A stretch of DNA of 64,000 nucleotides from Alternaria dauci (Eukaryota; Ascomycota; Dothideomycetes; Pleosporales; Pleosporaceae), in assembly GCF_042100115.1 (NCBI RefSeq), contig NC_091272.1, positions 5,890,001 to 5,954,000 on the forward strand. The letters run 5' to 3'. Below the pieces are notes generated by a model. That model was not told the DNA's origin, did no database searches, and was given only the letters and a program-made list of their open reading frames with translations. The translations under genes and the position numbers were made by a program. Shown here piece after piece: positions 1 through 10,226 of the stretch (positions are counted from its first letter, which is position 1; the number at the start of each line of letters is the position of its first letter).

Positions 1-953
1 ATCTTGCTAGTTGACGACACGCAGCGACTCGAGTAGGGTTGGGTCTGTATGCTTACTACCTGTCACTTGAACGAGTTTATATTCTCAGTCTTCTTAGCAT
101 CGTTCTTTCGTATCACGACATACTTGGCGTCTAGCCTACTTCAGCGATCAAGGTCTTTCTCATTCTAGTACAAAGACGACATGATTTGCACACTTGGAGT
201 AGAGCTGATATGAATACAACTTGACTTGCCACTCATCACCCACACGCTTTCCAACCAAGTGATGACAAATGTCGTCATCGCGATAAGAGTCCCGCAATTC
301 AAACCTTGAGCACGTGGCTGACGGGCTTTTGTAATGCGCTGACATTGCCACCACTGACCCCTCCTTGCATCATGCCCCCAGATCCGAGAGAGAGCATGAG
401 AGTTGTTCAACCACGCTAAATGGACTAACAGATGGATCCAAGAAGGCTAAAGGCACGCCGAGAGCTTGACGGTAGGACAAGGTGCGGCGTGGATCGGGCT
501 CTTGGTAAAGGGAACGGTGCTGCTGAGCACGACTAAGCCCGTGAAATTGCTCGTGGTGCTTCACTGCATTGGGGCGTTCTCGGCGGACGGTACTTGTTTA
601 TTTGGAGAGCAGTGAGACGTCGCTGGCTGATAGGGATGGATCCTGGAGTTTCTGGTAGACCCCAAGCGGAGTAAGATCGAATAGAAGCTTCCAAGGTTCG
701 CTACCTGGACACCGCTCTCTTCTGACGCACTTTACCCGTGTCCGCCCAATACGGCTCTGTTGTCTATGAGAGCTGCAGTCAGAGGTCAGCTAGATAACAA
801 AAGAGGGGTGCATTCAGATGGCGTCGCATACTGTGAGAGCATCTGCGCAGCCTACCCTCGTGCGACCTGGTCAGCTGGAGAAGGGGGCAGACGTGCGAGA
901 ATTGAAGGCAGCCTTCATTCACTTCCATGTTCACTCCTTCTCTTACTTCTTGG
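1..953. other. Left-edge intergenic region, no supported gene
   Basis: There are short open frames on the minus strand between 160 and 564, none with a recognisable domain. The frame ending at 160 reads somewhat like protein at its C-terminal end, so the last exon of a leftward gene cannot be excluded, but I could not build a convincing spliced model. The right end holds the likely promoter of the carbonic anhydrase gene. Confidence 0.4.
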
Positions 954-959
954 TATAAA
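954..959 (+). promoter_or_regulatory. TATA box of carbonic anhydrase gene
   Basis: TATAAA lies 99 bp before the proposed ATG at 1058, a normal fungal core-promoter spacing. It supports the very short first coding exon chosen for that gene. The motif is seen directly; its function is inferred. Confidence 0.45.
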
Positions 960-1057
960 GATCTGCCATAGGAAAACATCGAGAAGACTTGACATAGATT
1001 TAGCATTAAATATAGAAAGACCAAGGTATACAGTCGCCAACCACTTCCATATACCAA

Positions 1058-2009
1058 ATGGGAGATTATATCGGTACGTACCTTTCCTCCTAGGCTTCGG
1101 AGTCGTCCAAAATTCGTATACGCAACTGAGGGACATGTGTAAAGGCATCAAGAAGCCTGCAACCCTCTGGGCAACCCACCCTATATACATACACCGTCTA
1201 TCGCGTCACCTAGCGCAGATCCTCCACCAGGATCAGTCCCATTCGGCTTACCAGTATGCAAACCTCACACCACTAATCACACCACTTTCCCTCAGATCCC
1301 CTCGACCACATCCTAGCCGGCAACCTCGCTTACCAAAAACGCACCACCGCACGCGATCCCAACGCCTTCACGCTCCTCGCCCAGGGCCAGGCACCAGAGA
1401 TTCTGTGGATCGGTTGCGCAGACAGCCGTATCCCTGAGACGACTGTGTGCCACTGCAAACCAGGAGAGATATTCGTCCATCGCAATATCGCGAACACGGT
1501 GCATGCGGATGACCTGAATGCAGCGAGCGTAGTCGAATACGCGGTGACGCATCTAAAAGTCAGTAAGGTCGTGGTATGCGGGCATACGAAATGTGGAGGT
1601 GCGAATGCGACGTTGAATGATGTGGATTTGGGGACGACGCTGAATACTTGGTTGCATCCGGTTCGAGAGTGAGTTTTCTTTCTTTGTGTATGCGTGGTTG
1701 GATGGGGTAGTGGTGTTGGCAGGATCAGGATGCTTGGATGTTACTAACACAGATCCACATAGACTACGGCGAAAGAACAGAGTCGAGTTGGAAGAACTGC
1801 CGAACGACGATGCGCGGGCGGCTCGTGTTGCAGAGCTCAATGTCCAGCAGTCTCTTGATGTGTTGAGGCAGCATCCTGCTATCAAGAGAGCTATTGCTGA
1901 ACGCGGTTTGTCGCTCCACGGTCTCATCTACGATATTGGTGCTGGACAGTTGAAGATCCTAGAGGAGGCTGGTGGTAGAAAGGCGAACGGGCTTTGGTGT
2001 CCGACCTAG
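1058..2009 (+). CDS. NCE103: Beta-class carbonic anhydrase
   Basis: Interconverts CO2 and bicarbonate, supplying bicarbonate to carboxylases, probably in the cytosol. The model is join(1058..1073,1296..1668,1763..2009), 211 residues. The zinc site of beta-CAs is present: Cys46 in the GCADSR motif with Asp48 and Arg50, and His102 and Cys105 in the GHTKCGG motif. Exon 1 is only 16 nt (MGDYI plus one base). It was chosen because a GTACGT donor at 1074 joins in phase to the acceptor ending at 1295, giving the Asp-Pro-Leu-Asp start of the conserved region, and because the frame upstream of 1296 hits a stop at 1211. Intron 2 has a GTGAGT donor and a TACTAAC branch. Length is close to the usual 210-240. 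No organellar signal is evident. The family call is very secure; the first exon is less so. Convergent with the farnesyltransferase gene. Confidence 0.9.
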
Positions 2010-2309
2010 GCTTGAGGGAGGCAGTGTAGTGCTGGCTCTATATGGGTTACTAGACGTAGATGTATGGTCATGTCTGCTCTGTGCTAGATTTACAGTGGCG
2101 GGTTTACAGCGTTGGCGGCGCCATGGGGATTGCGTGGTGTTCTGGAATTCTTTTAGGTTGGATAGCATCATGAACAGTCATTGATTCATTCAGCACAGGA
2201 GGGCAGTTGTGACGGATCAAACTTTGATGTCTGCCATTAGCGTGGCGTACGTCTGGATGATATAAATACCCTGCTTCGACATCTCAAATTCCCAAGATTG
2301 CCAATACGC

Positions 2310-3827
2310 TCAGAAGCCCTCCTTCTCCTCAAAATACTTTCGTGTTTCATACACCGCCATAAAAGGAATGACAAACACCGGATGCACTGCCCTCACAGCA
2401 TCAGCCTCGTCCCAGACAATATCCTCGCCATCGTAACGTCCCTCTGTCTTCCAGTGGAAAGGCGCGCCGTAGTTGCCGGTACCAAGAGTCTTGTTCACGT
2501 TCTCGTCGTAGACGTATTTGTGTTGTGCTGCACTCAGTCCAGCCAAATTGTAGCAGGAGTGGTATCCATCAGGGCCCTTTCCGGGCTTGTCTCTGAGGCC
2601 GCCCTTTTTTTCTTGACACGCGGCTAGGATGTACCGTCCAAGTGCTCCCCGATTCCATAGTCCTGTTGTAGTTGCAGCCTCGACAATGGACCAACACCCT
2701 CCAACCCACTGCGAGTAGCAGCCGTCAACGAGCTTGTTTGTGCGTCCGTTGTATCCACCCTCTGGTGTGCACTGCCGGGCTGACAGCCAATATATCAAAA
2801 GATTGACGTCCAGGTACTTGTGCAATGTCTCCTTTGGTGGTCCGAGTATAGCAAGGCATCCCAGGCCGCAGAATGCATAGGCGCCATGGGCCTCGTTACC
2901 AGGCGTCGCTGAGATACCACCGTCCCAAGATTGACATTTCGAAATCCACTCACCGAGGCCGTCTGTAAAGGTGGTAAAGCCTTGTTTCCGCGCCGGTGCA
3001 TCAGTAGGAAGCTCAAGGGGGAGGTTCGTAAGAGACAGCACGACCATGGCGCAGAAGGCACCCCGAATGTCTTCTTCGCCGCCCTGGCACATGGTAAAGC
3101 CTCCATCCGCCTGCTTCATCCGGCCTAGAAAATGCCAGAGCGCTTTGCGGTCGATGGTCTCGTATGCTTCCGCCCCACCGACCGTGGCAAGTGACAGTAT
3201 TGCAGCATATGTGCAAGCAAGATGGGCGTACTGACCATAGCCACCTCCAAATCCCCCGTCTGGATGCTGAGCTAGAGAGAACGTGTGTGGTACTCTGTGC
3301 AACGTCAGAATGTGCTAACAACTCTTGTATTGTAAATTCTCGAAGATGGAGCATTCTGGATTGATGACCTACGTTTTCTCGTAGCTACCTATGTCCAAGC
3401 CCATCGCGGTCAAGCCCTGCAAAGACCAGTACACGAGCCATGGTCGTGCAGCGTCCAGTCCCGCAGCGCGTGCCGGATAGTCAGTAAGCTGTTCTCGCAA
3501 GAAGTAGTCGTGATTTGGCCGCTGCAAGTGTGGTATGCCGAAAGCATTCAGTGGAAAATCGTTTGGGTTGCCCTCCAGATAGGGTAAGATAACTCTTGCC
3601 GTTTCAGCATCGACCTCCGACGTCCCCGTCACGAGCGAGTCTTTGATCGGCACCCTGATACTCTCTAGATACGCAATATTTGCCTGCTCTTCCTCGGTAG
3701 CGGACCCCATGTCTTCGTAGTCGCTCCCAAGCTCTTCGTCTGAAAGCTCTTCAATCCGCTCTGACCCGGGGATAATTTCCTGCAACCGGGAAGGGTCTTG
3801 GGCTGAAGGACGTAGTGGCATGGCCAT
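2310..3827 (-). CDS. RAM1: Protein farnesyltransferase beta subunit
   Basis: Catalytic subunit that transfers farnesyl to the Cys of CaaX proteins such as Ras and mating pheromone, as a heterodimer with the alpha subunit. The model is complement(join(2310..3294,3373..3827)), 479 residues. The prenyltransferase alpha-alpha repeats are visible: QHPDGGFGGG, ADGGFTMCQGG, SWDGGISATPG, PEGGYNGRTNK and KKGGLRDKPGK. Zinc ligands are the Asp and Cys of the LVDGCYSQW segment and the His of GYHSCYNLAGL; the Tyr before that His favours farnesyl- over geranylgeranyltransferase. The 78-nt intron has a GTAGGT donor and a CACAG acceptor and restores frame between Tyr-Glu-Lys and Val-Pro-His. The start is the first true ATG of the exon (3827). 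The N-terminus carries an acidic, probably disordered stretch. The cupin gene lies upstream on the same strand. Confidence 0.92.
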
Positions 3828-4148
3828 CTTCTTTACATGCACGTTGTGGCGTCTGGACTTGGTTGGTACGCGACGGGCATCTATCTGTGAGTGGCTGGCG
3901 GGGCGAATGGGTCCAGGGCTTCTTGCAAGGATGCTTAGTATTGTTCGAGTACGTGCAGCCGCCTGATACAGTAGAGGTTCACGATTCGTGTCCGTATATT
4001 GTGACCATCATAGGCGAACTCAGGGACTGCCCTTTGTGTTTGGGCAATGCTACAGTGACGAAAGAGTGGAGCACGTGAGGAGCGATCAGATTGAGTACTA
4101 GCTGCTTGGCGTCGCTATCGATAGTGAACCATCCCATCCGACACAGCT
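3828..4148. other. Intergenic, promoter side of RAM1
   Basis: This 321 bp stretch separates the end of the cupin gene from the start of RAM1, both on the minus strand. I see no gene or clear motif in it. Confidence 0.5.
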
Positions 4149-4697
4149 CTAATCCGACGAACGGACACCAGCCATGCCAGCCAGCTCCTCGCCGAGCGTC
4201 CCGTCAGAGAGCTTCAGAGGACTCGACTCCTGCAAAACGAACAACATGCGCGTCCAGTCGGTCTTGCTGTGGTTGATCCACTGGTGCATAGTCCCGCGCT
4301 GAATGCAGACGTCCCCGCGCTTCATCAACCGCTTCTCCCCGCTATCCAGCAAACATTCGACCTCGCCCTCGAGCACACATCCGTAGTCCAGGCTCACAGT
4401 CCGGTGCATCGTGCATGCCGTGCTGGGGGGAATATCGACATGACGGAGGACCGTGCCGCCAGAGACGACGAGGCCTGGGGCGTCCTTGAGATAGTCGCCG
4501 TAGACGTCGAGGTCTTTATCATCATTCATGTCGACGGGGAAGCCCTTCGTGGTGAAGCTCAGGGCGAATGCAATGCCGTCGTCGTTGGCCTTCATCTTGC
4601 TTTCCTCGTTGAAGGCTTTGCTGAAGACTGCCTTGCCCTTATCATCATGCGTGGTGATGTAGCGATGGATCTTGGGGAGAGCGCCAATGTGTGCCAT
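4149..4697 (-). CDS. Cupin-domain (cupin_2) protein
   Basis: A 182-residue single-exon protein with one conserved beta-barrel cupin domain in its C-terminal half. Cupin motif 1 is degenerate around residues 105-125 (MHRTVSLDYGCVLEGEVEC): a His and the Gly-Glu turn are present, but the full His-x-His is not. Motif 2 is the GDVCIQRGTMHQWIN segment with its conserved His and Asn. This layout matches small fungal cupins that occur alone or beside secondary-metabolism enzymes; the reaction cannot be told from sequence. No signal peptide is seen. Neighbours are the farnesyltransferase gene and a long non-coding interval, so context gives no pathway clue. The partial metal site means it could be a binding protein rather than an enzyme. 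Confidence 0.85.
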   Translation of the reverse strand: MAHIGALPKIHRYITTHDDKGKAVFSKAFNEESKMKANDDGIAFALSFTTKGFPVDMNDDKDLDVYGDYLKDAPGLVVSGGTVLRHVDIPPSTACTMHRTVSLDYGCVLEGEVECLLDSGEKRLMKRGDVCIQRGTMHQWINHSKTDWTRMLFVLQESSPLKLSDGTLGEELAGMAGVRSSD

Positions 4698-6166
4698 GTT
4701 GTGGTCTTGGTCGCCGTCGAGTTGCGTGTGATGGAGTGACGTTGAGCACGATCTAGGTAATCACAGTTGACTCGCACTTCCTCTCGACCAAGATGGAACT
4801 GACAGGCGCTGATGATGTATTGACATGCCCCACGAGTCTCGCATATAATGCCACACTCTGCGTTACACTCACGGGAGATGCGCGTGGAGCCGAAGGCCGG
4901 ATGTGGGCCCACAGATCTAACTTCCCGTCAGTACCGTACTCCGCGATCTACGACCCTGATGAGCGGCATTGCTTTGACAATAGCCTGAGATATAGAGTTT
5001 CGTATCGCCGAGTCCGGGGTTGATATAACAAGGCGTGGCTATATTGCCGGCATATCGCCTGCGCAGAATCATCGGCATCTGCAAGTCAGCAAGCTAACGG
5101 CAGCGAACACCAGCAGCTACCGGAGACTGAATGAAGTTCTGACATCGTACGCACACAGTTGAAAGTATTTTCGAAGCTGAATCCGCTGGAGGTGCAGTCG
5201 GGTATCATGTCATGATTCAAAGATCACTGCAGCGTATCCAGCAGTACACTACTACATCCAATGCCGATACGGACATGTACGAACATCTTCTTGTCATCTC
5301 TTTGTCATCTGCTTTGCATCTCCTTGTCATTTCATTGTCGTCTCCCACGTTCGTTTGACCTTGTGTATAAGTCTGCATCGACTGAAGCAGATGTGGCTCA
5401 GAACACCCGCTCAGCGACGTATGTGACACCGCGAACGTGTCCAGGATAGTAGCACAAGTGTGCCGATGTATACTCAATCCCCTAGAAACGAAAATCTTCT
5501 GCTGGCATTGATGCAACCCTTCTTGATCCGTCTCCATGCTGAACAATGTCGCAACGCCGTAACTGGGTAGCTGCGCAACAACTACCCCCTGCACAGTAAC
5601 ATTAACCAAGCGATACGTTCCACGACATACTGCACACGTTGATTTGGGTTGTGCAAAATGGCCTGGTAATTGCTGACGAACTGTGATGGGTGAACCAGAT
5701 TCTGGCTACCGTCGTTTGGAGGAAGGAGCACCTGCGAACGCGACTGCCCTCACAGCACAAACGAGGGAAAACACTGCCACTTCCGAGTCTCACTTTACAC
5801 TTCCTCTCGCACTCACCATTTCTTCACCATTATCTTGTTGTGTCTACTTCCACGGCATGGCTCTTCTGTCTACTTCTACTGCATGGCGCTACTTGCATGG
5901 TCTCACACCCATCACCAATCCTAGTGCTACTCATGGCCCCGTGACGAGGGAGCATGCATCTCACAGGGTACCCAAACGCTCGCCCAATCTTCTCAGCTCT
6001 CGATACTGAAGCGCTCCAGAGATCAGCCGCCCGCATCTGACATGCGGAGCGGGGACCCCCCGGTTTGGCTCATCCTCCTTCGTGCTCTCCATGACAGCTC
6101 AACCGCAGTCAATAGAAGGAGACGTTGCTTGCGTCATACTAGACCTAACAGGCGTCCGTCGCTCGC
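4698..6166. other. Intergenic region
   Basis: There is no gene I can support. Only short overlapping frames without domains are seen on both strands. It contains a small imperfect repeat near 5286-5345 and a pyrimidine-rich stretch near 5760-5880. Confidence 0.45.
5286..5345. repeat. Imperfect CTTGTCATCT-like short repeat
   Basis: About five degenerate copies of a roughly 10-12 base unit (CTTGTCATCT / CTTTGTCATCTG / CCTTGTCATTTC) follow each other. On the minus strand this gives a duplicated Asp-Lys-Glu-Met-Thr-Arg-Arg-Cys peptide in a frame that otherwise does not look coding. A simple-sequence origin is the likely explanation. Confidence 0.5.
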
Positions 6167-6628
6167 CTACAGCACACTAGCCACTATGTAGGACAAAGAA
6201 AACGTCAGCACGCCGCCCGGTGGTACAACGCTATCTAACCCATGACTTGGGATGATGGTGGCGTGCGTAGCTACTGATCCCTCAGGAAGGATGCGACTGT
6301 ACAACACGATGCGGTGTGCACCAGAATCGGAAGCGTCTCCAAGAGTGAGGAACTTCTGTACTACGCATGCCTCAAACAAAGGCAAAACGGAACAGACGAC
6401 AAGATAGTCACGAGCATCTGGACGGATCTCGGCATGCCACAGCAAGTGCCACCAATGTAATACGCCGCCAGTAAGACCAGGGTGCTGTCCTGTCAAGCTG
6501 TCGCTGCTCCAAGGGCGAAGCATGACAGACGCAATACCTGAAACGGCTGCCGTGGACAAGAATCTGGATGCAAGCAGGGCGCTCAGTAGCACGATCGGAA
6601 GCGATGTTGCGCAGACGCTGCTCGACAT
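6167..6628 (-). CDS. Possible hypothetical membrane-type protein (weak)
   Basis: An intact ATG-to-stop frame of 153 codons without introns. The translation starts with a hydrophobic stretch after a few residues (LPIVLLSALLASRFLS). Further hydrophobic segments lie near residues 75-90 and at the C-terminus, so it could be a small secreted or membrane protein. I recognise no domain. Codon choice is mixed rather than strongly GC-ending as in the sure genes around it, and there is no visible promoter. It may equally be a chance frame in a long intergenic interval. Confidence 0.2.
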   Translation of the reverse strand: MSSSVCATSLPIVLLSALLASRFLSTAAVSGIASVMLRPWSSDSLTGQHPGLTGGVLHWWHLLWHAEIRPDARDYLVVCSVLPLFEACVVQKFLTLGDASDSGAHRIVLYSRILPEGSVATHATIIPSHGLDSVVPPGGVLTFSLSYIVASVL

Positions 6629-7690
6629 GGCAGGGTGCGGAGACGCTTGCCAGCGCGAGGAACCGCCGGCGAGCGGGCTCAGCGCGGAGGCAGGTCTGGC
6701 GCGTAGGCAATGGATGGCCGAGGGCTCAGGACGCTCAGGACTGTATGATGACGGCAGGACATCGCAGGCGTCCCGGACGTGTCGGTGAGTCTGGACGTCG
6801 ACGGCGAAGTGCCGTTATAGAGTCGCAGGCCGGGCCATGCCAGTGAGGCAAATACGCCCCCTGGACAGTCAACCATTTCTCGCGGTCTATATTCTTAGAT
6901 CCACCGACGGGCGCCAGTAGCGCAGGCCGGTTCGCCTGGCTGCATGTCGAACAACTCGTTCGAGGTGAAGGTCGACGATCGGGCACGGCCGTGAGGGGTG
7001 CTATAGACTGAGCGTCGAGTATAGGCTGTCTTTGCTTCTTGCGGCATCCCCAACGCTCCCCTCCACACCCTGATCCTACAAGACCCCGAGCCTAACGCTT
7101 ATCGGTGTTATCGTAGGAGGGGTCATTGCCCGGTAGGCGACACCTGTACCGAGAGCGTGCGGTATTGCGACACACTTGCCTGCATCGCCGTCTCACTGGC
7201 TGCTGCAGGGTGAGGCGTCAGCCTGCGTGGGTGAGTTAGACCAGTTGACCAGCGCCGCTCCGCGTCTGGCTAACAGGAGCACAGGTGGAGCGCCTCGGCG
7301 GGCGAACACATTCAGTTCTCTCGTCGCTCAACGATCTGCCCACTAGAGGCGCCTCTCCACGATAGTTGAGCACCCTCTCGCTACCCGCACACCACCGCCA
7401 GCGTCGTCTGGGAACCCTCGCGCAGGTCGGCGCTGGTCAGGGTTTTCTTTGACCTCGATTGCGAATCGCGCGGTCCGCTGCAGCGCTTCTGGCGCTATCC
7501 TAACCAAGTGTAGGACTAGACGGGCCACTGGTGTGTGGGGCTGGGACTTGCATACAAAAAGCGGTGTACGGTCTTGGCATCATCCGTCTACACTCTGGTC
7601 GGCCCATCGCCCGCCCGCTTACCCTCACCGCTTACTATCAGCTCGAAGAGGCTGAGAACACTCGAACCCATTTTCACTCTCCGTGCAAAC
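6629..7690. other. Intergenic region and leader of transcription factor gene
   Basis: No supported gene. The frame of the transcription factor stays open upstream to 7535 but has no ATG there, so I treat 7535-7690 as 5' leader. Confidence 0.45.
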
Positions 7691-10226
7691 ATGGAGAACC
7701 AACACATCGACTTCGACGGGGCCATCTACGGTGTAGACGGTGCCTTTGACCCTTCGTTTGACCCGAACCGCCAGACGTACAACTTCTCTCAGACGTGGCC
7801 GCTGCCAATCTCGCCGGGAACCATGACACAGCAACAGCAACACGATGGCAGCCAGCACCAGCAACACCAGCACCCGCACCAGCAGCGACGCATCAACAGC
7901 GCAGCCGCGTCCACCGCGCACAACGCACACCCGAGCACCACGAGCATCGCTCCTCTCCACATGGGCCTCGGCTTTCCCGCGGGCATGCAACCGATGAACC
8001 CCATGCTCGCAACTTGGATGAACATCAACACGGATGGCTTTGCACAGGACAGCTACGGACAGGGCTCAATGGGAATGGGCACGGGATTCAGCACGTATGG
8101 AGGAGCATTAGAGACCTCGCCTGTCGAATTCGGCATCAACTCGCACATGATGAACTCCATGTCCATGGCACCTATGAATTTTATGACTACCGCCAGCATG
8201 GACGGACTGCCGACGACCCTGACGACTGCACCCTTCCAGATGGCCGACTTCCAGCACGAGTTTACGCATCTCGGGAGCGCGCCTGGTGAGTACACCGCCC
8301 ACTCGAACGCGCCCACCGCCAGCGTGGGCACGGGCTCACCCGGCGAGAACTGGATGGAAATCCGTTCGCTCTCGAGCAGCGACAACGGCTGGGTCGACGT
8401 CGGGCTCGGCCACGGTCATCGCAACTCGTACGACTACTCTGATAGTTCTGCCATCATTTTCAACCCAGCCCAGTCACTCCACATCCGCACCGGCTCCGAC
8501 TCGTCAAATTCGAACCAATCAGACGTGCCACGGTCCGCACACTCGTTCAGCAGCTTCGAGGAGATTCAGTTCCCAATGCACTCACCGCAGTCCGAGACCG
8601 ACAACCACCTCGAGCTGGTGCACTCGCATCATTCGCACCACTCGCACAGCCACTCGGAAAACTGCAACCACACGCACGGGCTGCCGATGAGCGACCACGA
8701 CTTTGCCAACTACATCTCCCCCACACAGTCCGTCAGCCCGCCCATGGCACGCGTAGAGCCGATTGTCATAAAACAATCGTCGTCGAATACAGCCTCGCCA
8801 ACCTCGTCCGCCGTCAGCTCGCCGCCGGCTCGCCGCAGGAAGTCCCCCGCCACAGCGACGGGATCCAAGCCTGCAAAGACTATTGTCAAGAAGACACCCG
8901 CTCACACGACCAAGAAGGACGCAACTGGCGAGAAGCGCGTCGGACGAAGACGGGGACCTTTGAGGCCCGACCAGCGACAGCAGGCCCACGAGATCCGCAA
9001 GCTCCGCGCGTGCCTGAGGTGTAAGTTCTTGAAGAAGACCTGTGACAAGGGCGACCCGTGCGCCGGTTGCCAGCCTTCCCACGCGCGTCTCTGGCAGGTC
9101 CCGTGCACGCGTATCGACATCAAGGACATTGCGTACTTTATGAAGGACTGGAAGGCCGACTACGAGCGCCACGTCAGCCTGGGCTTCTCCATTGGCAACA
9201 TCAAGGGCTTCTCGACGTCGGAGCGTTTGATCTACGTGACCCACGGCTACGGCCACTACCTACCCATCATGGCCCGCGATGTCTACGTCCGCGACGAGAA
9301 GTGCTTCGGCGTCGACTGGCACGAGACCCTCAACGGTCTGCATTTTGAGATCAACACCGCCAAGCTGTCCGCCGGCATGGAGGGCATCTCCCGCGCGATG
9401 CTGTCCGACTACCTTGACCGCCACATTGACGGCGGGTTCGAGCAGTTTGTCGATGAGTACTTTGAGGGCACCTACTTTGTCACCGAGCTGCTGAAGACTG
9501 CCTACCGCTTCTACTGCCGCGAGAAGCTCCCCGTCATCCGCAAGGCGCTCAAGCTCGTCCTTGCCTACAACCTGACTCTGCACGTCACCATGATTGAGGG
9601 TCTCGGCGACGAGGACAACACGCCCGGCAAGGTCGAGGACCAGCAGTCCAAGTTCTCTGGCAAGACCATCGCGCCAGTCATGATCAACTTCCAGGTCAAG
9701 TGTGCGCTTGCCGACATGTGGCGTGAGCTGCAAAAGGACGTGCTCGAGGAGCTGTCGTCCCTCTACCAGTCGGTCTACAGCGGCGACAAGCTGAAGAACT
9801 GGCCCACCATCTTCATGCTCGCGGCCATCCTCCTTGCCGTTTGGGAGCTGATCCAGTTCGACTGCAACTACCGTGTCCCTGACATCGGCGCCGTCAACAA
9901 GTTCTGCGGCGAGATGGAGGGCACGCCGGTCGGTGTCATTGTTGGCCTCTTCTCGGCCATCTCTCAAAAGCTCCCCTCCTTCACCGAATGGGACTCGCGG
10001 AAACACCACCACCTGCTCAACTCGAACCCGGCCGTCTGCGACGCCATGACCGAGGTTCGCGCGCACGTCACTAAATATGGTAAGCACAGTGTGTTTCTAG
10101 CCAGTCTCCCGCTAACACATGCTAGAAACATACCTCCGTTCAAGAAGTGACTGCAAGTTCGACCGCACCGACTTCGACTCCTTGTCGAACAAGTTCCTCT
10201 CGAAGCTTGTCATCAGGGCCAACTAG
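7691..10226 (+). CDS. Zn2Cys6 transcription factor
   Basis: An 829-residue nuclear regulator, join(7691..10079,10126..10226). A zinc cluster sits mid-protein: Cys441, 444, 451, 457, 460 and 472. The last gap is 11 residues, longer than the usual 6-8. It is preceded by a basic nuclear-localisation-like stretch (EKRVGRRRGPLRP). The N-terminal 430 residues are low complexity: a Gln/His tract near residues 45-65, a Met/Gly-rich part and a His/Ser tract near residues 310-330, typical of activation regions. After the cluster comes a well-ordered, probably helical region of about 350 residues. The 46-nt final intron (GTAAGC donor, CTAAC branch) restores frame into a short C-terminal exon ending in Arg-Ala-Asn. 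ATG 7691 is the first ATG in frame. Targets are unknown. Confidence 0.88.

Noticed and set aside
160..564. Possible minus-strand gene at the left edge
   Set aside because: Short frames could be joined in more than one way, splice sites were not compelling and no domain was recognised.
760..1437. 225-codon plus-strand frame covering the start of the carbonic anhydrase gene
   Set aside because: It is in a different phase from the carbonic anhydrase coding sequence and its product is not protein-like; the spliced model explains the region better.
4269..4739. 156-codon plus-strand frame
   Set aside because: It lies opposite the cupin gene and has the hydrophobic Val/Leu/Glu/Asp pattern of an antisense shadow.
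7640..7690. tRNA-like T-loop sequence on the minus strand (GGTTCGAGT)
   Set aside because: The flanking bases do not form a T-stem or an acceptor stem, and no A-box lies at the right distance.
8582..10087. Two long minus-strand frames opposite the transcription factor gene
   Set aside because: They mirror the coding frame of the Zn2Cys6 gene and show only Val/Leu/Asp/Arg-rich shadow composition with no domain.
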